This document shows, in pieces, positions 8,912 through 17,100 of a DNA stretch of 32,974 bases. The stretch comes from Alphaproteobacteria bacterium. GTDB taxonomy: Bacteria > Pseudomonadota > Alphaproteobacteria > Puniceispirillales > Puniceispirillaceae. Within the stretch, counting starts at the first letter, position 1; each line of letters begins with the position of its first letter. Location of the stretch: positions 1-32,974 of the forward strand of contig JADHLI010000021.1 in assembly GCA_016780775.1 (NCBI GenBank), written 5' to 3'. A program made the position numbers and the translations under genes. The notes beneath the pieces are model-generated. The model was not told the DNA's origin. It saw nothing but the letters and a program-made list of their open reading frames with translations, and did no database searches.

Positions 8912-10093
8912 ATGGCGAAGACAGGATACAAGGCTGGTAAACATTTTCTGCAAATTCCCGGCCCAAGCAATGTTCCAGACCGGATTTTGCGCGCAATGGA
9001 TTATCCAACCATTGATCATCGCGGCCCTGATTTTGCTAAAATTGGGGCAGAATGTCTATCTGGCATCAAAACTATTTTTAAAACAGATAGCCATGTAGTG
9101 ATTTACCCTGCCTCTGGTACCGGTGCATGGGAAGCTGCCCTTGTAAATGTCTTGCAAGAAGGCGATTTGGTACTGATGGTCGAAACTGGCCATTTTGCAA
9201 CCTTGTGGAATACAATGGCAACACGCCTTGGCCTTGAGACAGAATTTCTGGCGACAGATTGGCGACGGGGGGCTGATGCCAACGCTATTGAGGCACGGTT
9301 GCGCAAAGACACAGAAAACAAAATTAAAGCTGTCTGCGTCGTGCATAACGAGACTTCAACTGGCTCTACTAGCCGCATTGATGAAGTGCGCGCCGCAATG
9401 AATGAAGCGGGCCATGATGCGCTTTTGATGGTCGATACCATCTCATCACTCGCCTCTATGGATTATCGCCATGATGAATGGGGTGTGGATATTACTGTAT
9501 CTGGCTCACAAAAAGGCCTAATGCTTCCACCTGGCCTATCTTTCAATGCGGTATCTGAACGCGCTATAGATGTAGCATCAAAAGGGGGAATGCGCCGTTC
9601 TTACTGGGACTGGCAGGAACAGATAGAAGCAAACAAGTCTGGCGCTTTTCCCTACACGCCTGCTACCAACCTGCTCTACGGGCTAAAAGAAGCCATAGAT
9701 ATGCTGCATGAAGAAGGGCTTGATAATGTTTTTGCCCGCCATGATCGCCATGCTGAAGCCACTCGAAAGGCTGTTCAGGCATGGGGACTAGAGGTTTTAT
9801 GTGAAGACCCTAAATATTATTCCAGTGTGCTGACTGCGGTTCTGTTGCCAGATGGGCAGGATGCTGATGCCCTACGTGCGACAATTCTGGAAAATTTTGA
9901 TATGTCTCTTGGTAATGGCTTGTCAAAAGTTGCTGGTAAGGTGTTTAGAATAGGCCATTTAGGCGATTTCAACGATTTAATGCTTATGGGAACGCTGAGC
10001 GGGGTTGAGATGGGATTGTCGCTAGCAGGCATACCACATCAGTCAGGCGGACTTGCCACTGCGATGAGCTATCTTCAGGAAACCAGCAATTAA
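8912..10093 (+). CDS. Class V aminotransferase, serine/aspartate-glyoxylate type
   Basis: A PLP enzyme of the alanine/serine-glyoxylate aminotransferase group, converting glyoxylate to glycine with serine or aspartate as donor. IPGPSNVP at residues 15-22 and DHRGPDF at 35-41 form the family N-terminus, PASGTGAWEAAL at 66-77 contacts PLP phosphate, and HNETSTG is at 145-151. The PLP Asp is in MVDTISS near 175 and the Schiff-base Lys is K201 in GSQKG. At 393 residues it is full length. The open frame starts 13 codons earlier at GTG, but the ATG at 8912 has AAGGA upstream and places the motif correctly. The first residues resemble both SgaA and BhcA; BhcB/C/D partners are absent here, so the amino donor is undecided. 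Confidence 0.87.
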   Translation: MAKTGYKAGKHFLQIPGPSNVPDRILRAMDYPTIDHRGPDFAKIGAECLSGIKTIFKTDSHVVIYPASGTGAWEAALVNVLQEGDLVLMVETGHFATLWNTMATRLGLETEFLATDWRRGADANAIEARLRKDTENKIKAVCVVHNETSTGSTSRIDEVRAAMNEAGHDALLMVDTISSLASMDYRHDEWGVDITVSGSQKGLMLPPGLSFNAVSERAIDVASKGGMRRSYWDWQEQIEANKSGAFPYTPATNLLYGLKEAIDMLHEEGLDNVFARHDRHAEATRKAVQAWGLEVLCEDPKYYSSVLTAVLLPDGQDADALRATILENFDMSLGNGLSKVAGKVFRIGHLGDFNDLMLMGTLSGVEMGLSLAGIPHQSGGLATAMSYLQETSN

Positions 10094-10168
10094 CCTGTTA
10101 AATTAAATTGCCGATAGCATCGCACATCAATAGCTAAATGCACTGGCGATAAAGAAAAGGGAGACAAA

Positions 10169-10978
10169 ATGTCTGATAAAACCCAAACCACAGATGAAGA
10201 ACTGCTGTTTGAGGCTTCAGACGGCATTGGCATTATCACGTTAAACCGTCCACATCGGCGTAATGCCCTTACCTTTGCGATGTATGACCGCATCAAGGAA
10301 ATCTGCCTGCGCGCTGGCGGGGAAGAGGATGCAGACAAGCTGCGTGTGCTTATCTTCAAAGGCGGCGGCGATGCCGCCTTTGCTGCTGGCACCGATATAT
10401 CGCAGTTCAAAACCTTCTCGCGCTCGGACGATGCTATCAATTATGAGGCAATGATAGAAGCGGTTCTTAAGGGAATTGAGCAATGCGAGATACCAACCAT
10501 TGCTGCGCTAAATGGTTTTGTGACCGGCGGCGGCGCGGCAATTGCGGCCGCTTGTTCCATCCGCATAGGTAGCCGCTCGGTTAAGCTCGGCGTGCCAATT
10601 GCCAAAACACTTGGAAACTGCCTTGCCATTGCCAATCTGCGCCGCTTTGTCCAGCTTGTTGGACCTGCGAGGACCGCCCATATCTTGCTAACAGCACAAT
10701 TGATAGATGCAGAAGCAGCTTTACAAGCCGGCTTTATTACCGAATTGCACGAAGATAAAGAGGCGGTTGAAACTCGAGCAGAAGAGCTGGCCAGGTCCAT
10801 GGCTGCATCAGCCCCCTTGACCCTAAAAGCTACCTTGATGGGTCTGCGCCGTCTGCAAGAGGCAACCCCTTTGCCAGATGACCATGACCTTATCCAGATG
10901 TGCTTTGGCAGTGCAGATTTTAAAGAGGGCGTTACCGCCTTTTTTGAAAAACGTCCAGCAAATTGGCAAGGCAAGTAG
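10169..10978 (+). CDS. Crotonase-fold enzyme (enoyl-CoA hydratase/isomerase family), non-canonical
   Basis: A 269-residue crotonase-superfamily protein, first gene of the island. The oxyanion-hole segments are present: FAAGTDI (71-77) and FVTGGGAAIAAA (117-128). By comparison with the rat hydratase, the two catalytic Glu positions are occupied by Ala (in GGGAAI) and Ile (in GVPIAK). Simple trans-enoyl hydration is therefore doubtful, and isomerase, hydrolase, lyase or decarboxylase activity is possible. GGGAGA precedes the ATG at a good distance. It is 75 nt downstream of the aminotransferase and may be read through from it. A paralogue lies at 19124-19936. Confidence 0.85.
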   Translation: MSDKTQTTDEELLFEASDGIGIITLNRPHRRNALTFAMYDRIKEICLRAGGEEDADKLRVLIFKGGGDAAFAAGTDISQFKTFSRSDDAINYEAMIEAVLKGIEQCEIPTIAALNGFVTGGGAAIAAACSIRIGSRSVKLGVPIAKTLGNCLAIANLRRFVQLVGPARTAHILLTAQLIDAEAALQAGFITELHEDKEAVETRAEELARSMAASAPLTLKATLMGLRRLQEATPLPDDHDLIQMCFGSADFKEGVTAFFEKRPANWQGK

Positions 10979-11059
10979 CGTAGCTGCTGAACCTTGATTC
11001 TGCTTGTAAAGTTTCTGTGAGCCGATCAGGGTTTCAGGTCTTGCGCTTCGCCTATTTTT

Positions 11060-11069
11060 TGGTATACCA
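11060..11069. promoter_or_regulatory. Perfect palindrome TGGTATACCA: putative GntR operator 1
   Basis: A perfect 10-bp palindrome (11 of 12 positions when extended to TTGGTATACCAA), 120 bp upstream of the DapA-family gene whose operon encodes a GntR/FCD regulator. A TTGCGC at 11041 lies 16 nt before TATACC, so the operator could cover a -10 element and act by repression. Related sites lie at 18113 and 21225. The motif resembles the operator reported for the FCD-type regulators UxuR/ExuR. Confidence 0.65.
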
Positions 11070-11135
11070 TTTTAGAATAGAGATTGATTTTGTGGTATTT
11101 CATGCCGCAATGATAGGTTTCTTTCCGGGGAGTTG

Positions 11136-11157
11136 CGCTATCTTTTTTTTGATAGCG
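11136..11157. promoter_or_regulatory. Hairpin in the leader of the DapA-family gene
   Basis: CGCTATC (11136-11142) and GATAGCG (11151-11157) form a perfect 7-bp stem around a loop of eight T. It lies 31 nt upstream of the next start codon and between that codon and the putative operator, so it would be in the 5' leader of the mRNA. It could stabilise or attenuate the transcript; no following T-run supports a terminator on the plus strand. Confidence 0.35.
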
Positions 11158-11188
11158 TTGAAAAAAGTAGCTAAAGAAAGTTTGAGTT

Positions 11189-12106
11189 ATGACACAGGCG
11201 CATTATCAGGGTATCTGGCCCGTCGCTCCAACCCCTTTCCATGACAATGGAGAGGTTGATTATGATGGCATGAAAGCTGTTATTGATTGCATGATTGATC
11301 AGGGTGTGGATGGCATCTGCATTTTGGCGAACTTCTCTGAGCAATTCTTAATTTCTGATGTTGAGCGCGAAAAGCTAACCCGTATTTCAATCGAGCATGC
11401 AACTGGTCGTGTGCCTATAATTGTTACCATCAGCCATTATGCAACAAAGATAGCTGTAGAGCGCGCAGCCTTTGCTAAGAGCCTAGGGGCAGAAGCGGTT
11501 ATGATGATGCCGCCTTATCACGGTGCCTTGCTTAAAGGTACTGCCCAGCAAAGCTTTGAGCAGATTAAAGCTGTTGGCGAGGTCGGCATCTCTATCATGA
11601 TACAAGATGCGCCTCTTTCTGGAGTAGATTTACCCGTACCATTATTAGTGCGCATGGCGCATGAAATCGAAATGGTACGGATGTTTAAAATTGAATGTGC
11701 GGGTGCAGCGAGTAAACTGCGCGCATTAATCGCTGAAGGCGGGGCTGCTATCGAAGCTCCCTTTGATGGCGAGGAAGCTATAACCTTGTTGGCTGACTTA
11801 GATGCCGGCGCAAGAGGCTCTATGACATCTGCACTTATCCCTGACCTTATCCGTCCTGTTATTATGGACCATCTAGAAGGACGCCGCGAGGCGGCTGTTG
11901 CTGGTTATAGCCGGTTATTGGCTGTGATAAACCATGAAAACCGGCAGTGCGGTTTCCGCGCTACCAAAGCAGCGATGGTTGCTGGCGGTGTGATTAAATC
12001 TGATTTTTGCCGTCATCCTATCGAACCTTTACACCCGCAAACCAAGGCTGGTTTGCTAGAGCTGATGCGCCCGCATGATCCGCTGGTGCTAAAATGGGGA
12101 CGATAG
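11189..12106 (+). CDS. DapA-family (DHDPS/N-acetylneuraminate lyase superfamily) aldolase or dehydratase
   Basis: A class I TIM-barrel aldolase family member of 305 residues (family usually 290-310). The N-terminal GIWPVAPTPFHDNGEVDYDG and the Schiff-base Lys in MFKIECAGA (near residue 169) are clear. The phosphate/carboxylate loop of DapA (GTTGE) is replaced by ILANFSEQF, and the usual catalytic Tyr of YN-x-P is Gln in IMIQDAPLSG. It is therefore not a lysine-pathway DHDPS and more likely acts on a 2-keto-3-deoxy sugar acid or similar. The GntR gene starts 3 nt after its stop, so the two are co-transcribed. The putative operator lies about 120 bp upstream. Confidence 0.82.
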   Translation: MTQAHYQGIWPVAPTPFHDNGEVDYDGMKAVIDCMIDQGVDGICILANFSEQFLISDVEREKLTRISIEHATGRVPIIVTISHYATKIAVERAAFAKSLGAEAVMMMPPYHGALLKGTAQQSFEQIKAVGEVGISIMIQDAPLSGVDLPVPLLVRMAHEIEMVRMFKIECAGAASKLRALIAEGGAAIEAPFDGEEAITLLADLDAGARGSMTSALIPDLIRPVIMDHLEGRREAAVAGYSRLLAVINHENRQCGFRATKAAMVAGGVIKSDFCRHPIEPLHPQTKAGLLELMRPHDPLVLKWGR

Positions 12107-12109
12107 ACT

Positions 12110-12817
12110 ATGCGCAAGGGTTCCCCTCTTAGTAAAATCATTGCCGAAAGCGATGTTCAGGTGGCGACCAGAAAATCTTTGCGTGAAGATACAGCAGATG
12201 CTTTGCGTGAGTTGATATTACTTGAAAAGCTACCACCCGGCACCTCTATTCCAGAACGTGATTTAGCCGAAGCTATGGGCATTAGCCGCACGCCTATGCG
12301 TGAAGCGATGCGGATGCTGGAAAGCGAAGGGCTAATTGAATATAGCCGCACGCGCAGACCCTTTATCGCCAATCCGTCGCTTTCGGTGATTCGCCAGAAC
12401 TTGCAGGTACTAGGGGCGTTAGAGGCGCTAGCAGGCGAGCTTGCCTTTAGCGAAGCCTCAAATGAAGCGCTCGAAGAAATATCTGGGCTAAATAATTTCA
12501 TGCAAGAAAATTCAGATAAAGCAGATGCGCTAACCTTTTTCGAGGTTGATATGAAATTCCATCGTGCCATTGTTCAAACAAGCGGCAATGCCCCACTAAT
12601 TGAAACCCACCGACATTATAATGCGCGCCTGTTTCGCGCGCGTTTTGTTTCCTCACGCATGCATGTTAGCCGCGAGAATACCCTTGCCCAACATCAGAAA
12701 ATTACCGATGCACTACTAAATCGTGACAAGATGCAAGCTGGCATTGAGTTGCGTGCACATCTTGAAACAGCGATTACGAACATTGCCAGCACTATGGATA
12801 AAGATAACACAGCTTAG
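12110..12817 (+). CDS. GntR-family transcriptional regulator, FCD subfamily
   Basis: A 235-residue regulator. The winged HTH spans roughly residues 22-90: LREDTADALRELILLEKLPPG, then IPERDLAEAMGISRTPMREAMRMLESEGLI, a near-consensus GntR motif. An all-helical FCD ligand-binding domain follows, with the metal/ligand-site pattern D-x-x-FH (DMKFHRAI) and later His residues (HQKITDAL and HLETAI). FCD regulators sense organic acids. The protein is encoded within the island in an apparent operon with the DapA-like gene, which lies behind TGGTATACCA. Autoregulation and control of the two other matching promoters are inferred. Confidence 0.9.
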   Translation: MRKGSPLSKIIAESDVQVATRKSLREDTADALRELILLEKLPPGTSIPERDLAEAMGISRTPMREAMRMLESEGLIEYSRTRRPFIANPSLSVIRQNLQVLGALEALAGELAFSEASNEALEEISGLNNFMQENSDKADALTFFEVDMKFHRAIVQTSGNAPLIETHRHYNARLFRARFVSSRMHVSRENTLAQHQKITDALLNRDKMQAGIELRAHLETAITNIASTMDKDNTA

Positions 12818-12874
12818 AGCAGCAACAGTTCTAGAAAACACTAATAGTAAGATAGTTATGATGGGGATAAACAG

Positions 12875-13879
12875 ATGACAAAACCACGTATTGGTATCAT
12901 TCCAGGCGATCCAGGCGGCATTGGCCCAGAGCTAATCGCAAAATTGCTTAACCAACCTGAGACAGCTGAAAAAGCAGACATCCTTTTAATTGGTGATGCG
13001 CATCTTTTTGCCCTTGGTCAGGAACAGGCTGGTGCAGATTTTGAAATGCGCACATGCAATCCTCTAGATGGTGACTGGACTGAGGGCGACGGCATTGCCC
13101 ATTACCCGCGTGAGACTATCGCGCCAGATGCGATTACCCATGCTGAAGTCAGTTTGGCCAACGGCACTTCTGCCCTTGAAAACCTGAATACTGCGTTGCA
13201 GCTTGCCCAAGATGGGATTATTGATGCAATCACCTTTGGCCCCTTTAATAAGGCTGCTCTGATAGAAGCTGGATTAGGGCATGAAGATGAGCTGCATTAT
13301 ATGGCAGAATTTTTAGGGGTGGAGGGTTATATCTCAGAGCTAAATACCCTAGACGGCATTTGGACTAGCCGCGTTTCTAGCCATATTGCTCTAAGCGAAG
13401 TTCCAGATTATGTGAATGAAGAACGCATCACCAAGGCGGTACATCTCATCGATAATGTTCTGAAGCGTTCTGGGCTATCACGCCCGCGCCTTTCTGTTGC
13501 AGCCCTCAATCCACATGCTGGCGATAATGGCAATTTTGGTACAGAAGAAATTGATGTTATCCAGCCTACGGTTGATAAACTGCGCAAGGGTCAGGTTAAT
13601 GTGGATGGCCCATGGCCGTCTGATACCGTCTTTTTGAAGGCAAAGGCTGGCGATGTAGATGGCATTATTACCATGTATCACGATCAAGGCCAGATTGCGC
13701 TAAAGCTGATGGGCTTTGATCGCGGCGTCACGGTTCAGGGCGGCATCCCCTTCCCCGTTACCACACCTGCACATGGCACAGCCTTCGATATCTCTGGCAC
13801 TGGCAAGGCAGATGTAAAAGCGATGCAAGCTGCTTTTTCTATTGCCTGTAATATGGTTAGCAACTGGCAAGCACACTAA
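12875..13879 (+). CDS. PdxA-family NAD-dependent dehydrogenase
   Basis: Resembles 4-hydroxythreonine-4-phosphate dehydrogenase: GIIPGDPGGIGPEL at the N-terminus, GPFNKAAL in the middle, and three metal-ligand histidines at H170 (SSHIAL), H214 (NPHAGDNG) and H269 (MYHDQGQI). The 334-residue length is normal. True PdxA acts in vitamin B6 synthesis, but paralogues (PdxA2) oxidise threonate-4-phosphate-type sugar acids. This copy sits between a GntR regulator and an enolase-superfamily gene in a carbon-utilisation island, so a catabolic role is more likely. No DUF1537 kinase, the usual partner of PdxA2, is in the window. GGGGATAAACAG precedes the ATG. Confidence 0.86.
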   Translation: MTKPRIGIIPGDPGGIGPELIAKLLNQPETAEKADILLIGDAHLFALGQEQAGADFEMRTCNPLDGDWTEGDGIAHYPRETIAPDAITHAEVSLANGTSALENLNTALQLAQDGIIDAITFGPFNKAALIEAGLGHEDELHYMAEFLGVEGYISELNTLDGIWTSRVSSHIALSEVPDYVNEERITKAVHLIDNVLKRSGLSRPRLSVAALNPHAGDNGNFGTEEIDVIQPTVDKLRKGQVNVDGPWPSDTVFLKAKAGDVDGIITMYHDQGQIALKLMGFDRGVTVQGGIPFPVTTPAHGTAFDISGTGKADVKAMQAAFSIACNMVSNWQAH

Positions 13880-13907
13880 ACACTTAGCTGAAAAAGGGGC
13901 AAAGCAG

Positions 13908-15032
13908 ATGAAAATCACCGCCCTCAGAGCCTATGCCCTAGAAGTGCCAACGACGCTGGATATCATCACACCAGCCAAGCATATGGCGCACCAAATATGT
14001 GTAGTAGAAATAGACACAGATGCTGGCATTACCGGGCATGGGTTGACCACAATTGGCCTTGCACGGCCCATAAAGGAAATGGTGCTTTGCAATGCTGCAC
14101 CCTTGCTGATAGGCGAAAACCCCCTTCTGCATGAACAGCTCTTTGATAAGCTTTATTGGGGATTAACGCCAAAGGGGCAAACAGGTATCGGCATGCATAG
14201 CCTATCAGCTATTGATATCGCTTTATGGGATATTAAAGGCAAGGCTTTGAATATGCCTATTTACCAATTGCTGGGCGGGGCGCGCGATAAATGTCAGATT
14301 TACGCAACTTTTGGCTTTGGGGTATATGACCGCAGCGCGCTGGCCGAGGCCGCAGCAGCTTGGCAAGAAGCTGGATTTAATGCCTTGAAAATGACGGTTG
14401 CTAATGGCGGGTTAAAGCGCCGGGATGAACCGCGCCCACTGAACAGCCTTATCGAAGAAGATGTCCGGCGTGTAGCAAGCGTACGTGATGCTATTGGCAG
14501 CCACGCAGAACTATTTATTGATGCAAATTGCAGCCTTGACCTATTTCATGCGCGCGAGCTATGCCGTCAGTTAGAGCCCTATAATATTGCCTTTTTCGAA
14601 GAGCCTATCACCCAGAATGATATTCCGGCTATGGCAGATTTGCGCGCTCATACTACTATCCGCCTTGCATGCGGGCAAAATGAAGCCCAGCCTTATCGTT
14701 TCCGGGATATGCTTATCGCCAAAGCGGTTGATATCTTGCAACCAAATGCGGCCATTTCTGGTGGTTTCACGCAATGTGTGAAAATTGCTGCTCTGGCAGA
14801 TAGCTTTAATATATCGGTGGATAATGGCGGGGCGTGGCCGTTTGCGAATATGCATCTTCAGGCCGGCGTCAGCAATGGCGGCTTGGTTGAATATCATGCA
14901 AGTTCGGTTGATGCCTGCCGCCAAATCTATAACGGTCTGCCGGAAGTTAACGATGGCTTTATCTCTTTGCCAGAGACGCCCGGTCTAGGATATGAGCTAA
15001 ATTTAGACGCTCTGCCAAAGTTTGAAATTTAA
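13908..15032 (+). CDS. Enolase-superfamily protein (mandelate racemase/muconate lactonizing group), atypical active site
   Basis: A 374-residue protein with an N-terminal capping domain and a TIM barrel. Barrel residues seen: K161 (LKMTV), D205 (FIDAN), E231/E232 (FFEEP), then GQNE at 256-259, where the third metal ligand is usually Glu in GEN and is Gln257 here unless E259 substitutes. The Asp and His of the mandelate-racemase dyad are replaced by N280 (QPNAAISGG) and a VDNGG segment. I recall GQNE as a subgroup motif, but no characterised function can be given. The frame opens 22 codons earlier inside pdxA; the ATG at 13908 follows AAAGGGGC and starts the fold properly. It converges with tctA, 11 bp apart. 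Confidence 0.82.
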   Translation: MKITALRAYALEVPTTLDIITPAKHMAHQICVVEIDTDAGITGHGLTTIGLARPIKEMVLCNAAPLLIGENPLLHEQLFDKLYWGLTPKGQTGIGMHSLSAIDIALWDIKGKALNMPIYQLLGGARDKCQIYATFGFGVYDRSALAEAAAAWQEAGFNALKMTVANGGLKRRDEPRPLNSLIEEDVRRVASVRDAIGSHAELFIDANCSLDLFHARELCRQLEPYNIAFFEEPITQNDIPAMADLRAHTTIRLACGQNEAQPYRFRDMLIAKAVDILQPNAAISGGFTQCVKIAALADSFNISVDNGGAWPFANMHLQAGVSNGGLVEYHASSVDACRQIYNGLPEVNDGFISLPETPGLGYELNLDALPKFEI

Positions 15033-15043
15033 TCCCTTGCTTA

Positions 15044-16528
15044 CTACGACTTTCTAGAATTTTTGTACATGGCAAAGATTTGCGGGCCACATAGACCTAG
15101 GAAAGCAAGAATTAAGAAGAATACCGCTAGCGGCTGAGTGAAAATTAGCCACCACTCACCATTAAACATCTTTAACGAATTCTGCAGATTAACCTCTACC
15201 ATCTTGCCCAGAATAAGACCAACCGCAATTGGGGCTACTGCAAAACCAAAACGACGAGCAAAAAATCCAATAACGCCAAATATTAGAGCAATCCAAACAT
15301 CCAATAATGAAGAATTAAGCGCATATGCACCTATAACTGATAGAGCAAAAACAATCGGCCAGAGCAGGTTAATTGGTACAAGAGATATTCGCGCAAAAAT
15401 CTTTGCCGCATAGAGACCCATTAACAAAAACATGATATTTGCTGCAAGCATAGAGCCAAAAATCTGATAAACAGAATTAACTTGCTCAGTAAACAGATAC
15501 GGGCCAGGGCGCAGACCATGCACCATCAAACCAACCAGAATAATCGCAGTTGTGCCGCTACCTGGGATACCAAGCACCATCGTCGGCACCATTGCGCCAC
15601 CTGTCGCTGCGTTATTGGCAGATTCAGCACCGGCAATCCCCTCAATAGAGCCTTTACCAAACTCTTCTTTATTCTTTGACCAGCGTTTGGCTTCGGAATA
15701 GCCTATCATTGATGCAACGGTTGCTCCCTCTGCTGGCAATATCCCAATGAAAGTTCCGATACCAGAGGAGCGAAGCACCGTTTTCCAAATCTTTTTATAG
15801 TCCTCTCGACTTGGCAATTGCACCGCCTTCATCTTCACGAACTCGACGGCGTTATTAGCAACCTTTGACTGCACTAACAGCTCAGACATCGCAAAAAGCC
15901 CGATCATAACCGGAACGAAACCTAGCCCCTCATAAAGCTCATAATTTCCAAACATGAACCTCTCGATAGCGGTTACACGCTCAGCGCCAATGGTGGACAA
16001 CCAAACGCCAAACACACCCCCCATTAAATTCTTTATTGCCCCACCAGCACTTATACTTGCCAGCATAGACAAGCCAAAAATGGTCAATGCAAAATATTCT
16101 GGCGGACGGAACTCATACGCCACTCTCGCCAGCAAGGGGGCTGCAAAACATAGCACGATTACCGATGCAACACCGCCAAAGGTAGAAGACATCACCGCAA
16201 CGCCCAGCGCGCGCCCCGCCTCACCACGCTGGGCTAACGGAAACCCATCAAAGGTTGTTGCAGCAGCAGCAGAGGTGCCGGGTGTATTAATAAGAATAGC
16301 TGTGATTGACCCAGCAAAAGTGGCTGCGACGTAAATAGTCGCCAGCACTGCAATCGCATGAACCGGTTCCATTGTTAGTGTAAACGGTAGCAGCAATGCT
16401 GCACCTGTGGTCGCACCCAAACCAGGCAACACACCAATAACAATTCCAATTATCGTGGTAGCAAAAATTAAAAACAAAAGATAAGGGTCAAAAAAGACCG
16501 AACCAAGAGCTGTTACTGCTTCAAGCAT
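15044..16528 (-). CDS. tctA: Tripartite tricarboxylate transporter large membrane subunit TctA
   Basis: A very hydrophobic 494-residue permease with the TctA signatures GVLPGLGATTGAALLLPFT near residues 32-50, FAGSITAILINTPGTSAA near 70-90 and VLGIPGSGTTAIILVGLM around 318-335, typical length about 500 and some 10-12 membrane spans. It carries carboxylates across the inner membrane, driven by ion gradients, after delivery by TctC. It is the last gene of the tctC-tctB-tctA operon, 12 bp after tctB. The substrate is not determined by TctA; neighbours suggest a sugar-acid or other hydroxy-carboxylate. Confidence 0.93.
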   Translation of the reverse strand: MLEAVTALGSVFFDPYLLFLIFATTIIGIVIGVLPGLGATTGAALLLPFTLTMEPVHAIAVLATIYVAATFAGSITAILINTPGTSAAAATTFDGFPLAQRGEAGRALGVAVMSSTFGGVASVIVLCFAAPLLARVAYEFRPPEYFALTIFGLSMLASISAGGAIKNLMGGVFGVWLSTIGAERVTAIERFMFGNYELYEGLGFVPVMIGLFAMSELLVQSKVANNAVEFVKMKAVQLPSREDYKKIWKTVLRSSGIGTFIGILPAEGATVASMIGYSEAKRWSKNKEEFGKGSIEGIAGAESANNAATGGAMVPTMVLGIPGSGTTAIILVGLMVHGLRPGPYLFTEQVNSVYQIFGSMLAANIMFLLMGLYAAKIFARISLVPINLLWPIVFALSVIGAYALNSSLLDVWIALIFGVIGFFARRFGFAVAPIAVGLILGKMVEVNLQNSLKMFNGEWWLIFTQPLAVFFLILAFLGLCGPQIFAMYKNSRKS

Positions 16529-16540
16529 TTTTGATTAATC

Positions 16541-17002
16541 CTATCCATAATACCAGTTGGTGATAAGGCCGCGCGGAAAACGGATGCGAAGAACAATATC
16601 AAATAATAAAAACACTAAAAACGGAGTGATAATTGCGTTAGCTGCAGCAATTAGAATGCTGCGCTGTCCCCAGATAAGAGACATCAAGAACATCACTACT
16701 GAAATACCAACAAACATATCGATAGACACGGTGAGAGCATAAAATAACACCATCAAAGCCATCGTTAACCAAGTAATCCGAAGAATAGGCTCTTGGTCTT
16801 TAGGCGGGTTACGATAAAATTGTAAAGCCAGCGCCCCTGTCAGGATTAAATTCAAAACCATCAAAAAAATAGGAAATGAACGCGGCTGCATACTATCACC
16901 AACGATCATCGGCGGCGACAAATCCAACTGTAGAGCAAGGTAAATAATTGAGAACGAGACAGCAGTTAGAAAAATCGGTACAATTTGGGTTTTAACAGAC
17001 AT
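16541..17002 (-). CDS. tctB: Tripartite tricarboxylate transporter small membrane subunit TctB
   Basis: A 153-residue protein with four predicted membrane helices (roughly residues 8-26, 43-60, 78-96 and 108-145) and no other domain, the standard size and topology of TctB. The frame begins at a TTG immediately before the ATG at 17002-17000; the ATG is taken as start. TctB and TctA form the membrane part of the transporter. The 94-bp gap to tctC contains two strong hairpins that probably lower tctBA expression relative to the binding protein. Confidence 0.88.
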   Translation of the reverse strand: MSVKTQIVPIFLTAVSFSIIYLALQLDLSPPMIVGDSMQPRSFPIFLMVLNLILTGALALQFYRNPPKDQEPILRITWLTMALMVLFYALTVSIDMFVGISVVMFLMSLIWGQRSILIAAANAIITPFLVFLLFDIVLRIRFPRGLITNWYYG

Positions 17003-17033
17003 CAATTGCGCTCATTTTTTAAGAGAAAATGAT

Positions 17034-17065
17034 GGCTTTCACAGCATATAGATACTGTGAAAGCC
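17034..17065 (-). terminator. Strong intercistronic hairpin between tctC and tctB
   Basis: Perfect 11-bp inverted repeat GGCTTTCACAG (17034-17044) and CTGTGAAAGCC (17055-17065) with a 10-nt loop, downstream of tctC on the minus strand. The following bases (ATCATTTTCTCTT) are T-rich but not a clean T-run, so it may be a partial terminator or an mRNA-stabilising hairpin. It would give more binding protein than permease, as is common in such operons. Confidence 0.6.
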
Positions 17066-17082
17066 AGTAATTTTAATGGCGT

Positions 17083-17100
17083 TTAAGGGGTTGCCCTTAA
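17083..17100 (-). repeat. Hairpin overlapping the tctC stop codon
   Basis: Perfect 7-bp inverted repeat TTAAGGG (17083-17089) and CCCTTAA (17094-17100) with a 4-nt loop. It includes the tctC stop codon at 17097-17099 and lies just before the stronger 11-bp hairpin. Together they make a tandem structured 3' end for tctC. Confidence 0.5.

Noticed and set aside
8912-10093. BhcA of the beta-hydroxyaspartate cycle
   Set aside because: The sequence is compatible, but the partner genes (dehydratase, aldolase, iminosuccinate reductase) and the usual regulator are not adjacent, so only a general glyoxylate-aminotransferase call is made.
11017-11244. 75-codon open frame before the DapA-like gene
   Set aside because: It would cover the putative operator and promoter, overlaps the next gene in another frame and lacks a good Shine-Dalgarno.
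12875-13879. Housekeeping PdxA of vitamin B6 synthesis
   Set aside because: Family motifs cannot separate PdxA from PdxA2, but the position in a regulated catabolic island makes the biosynthetic role less likely.
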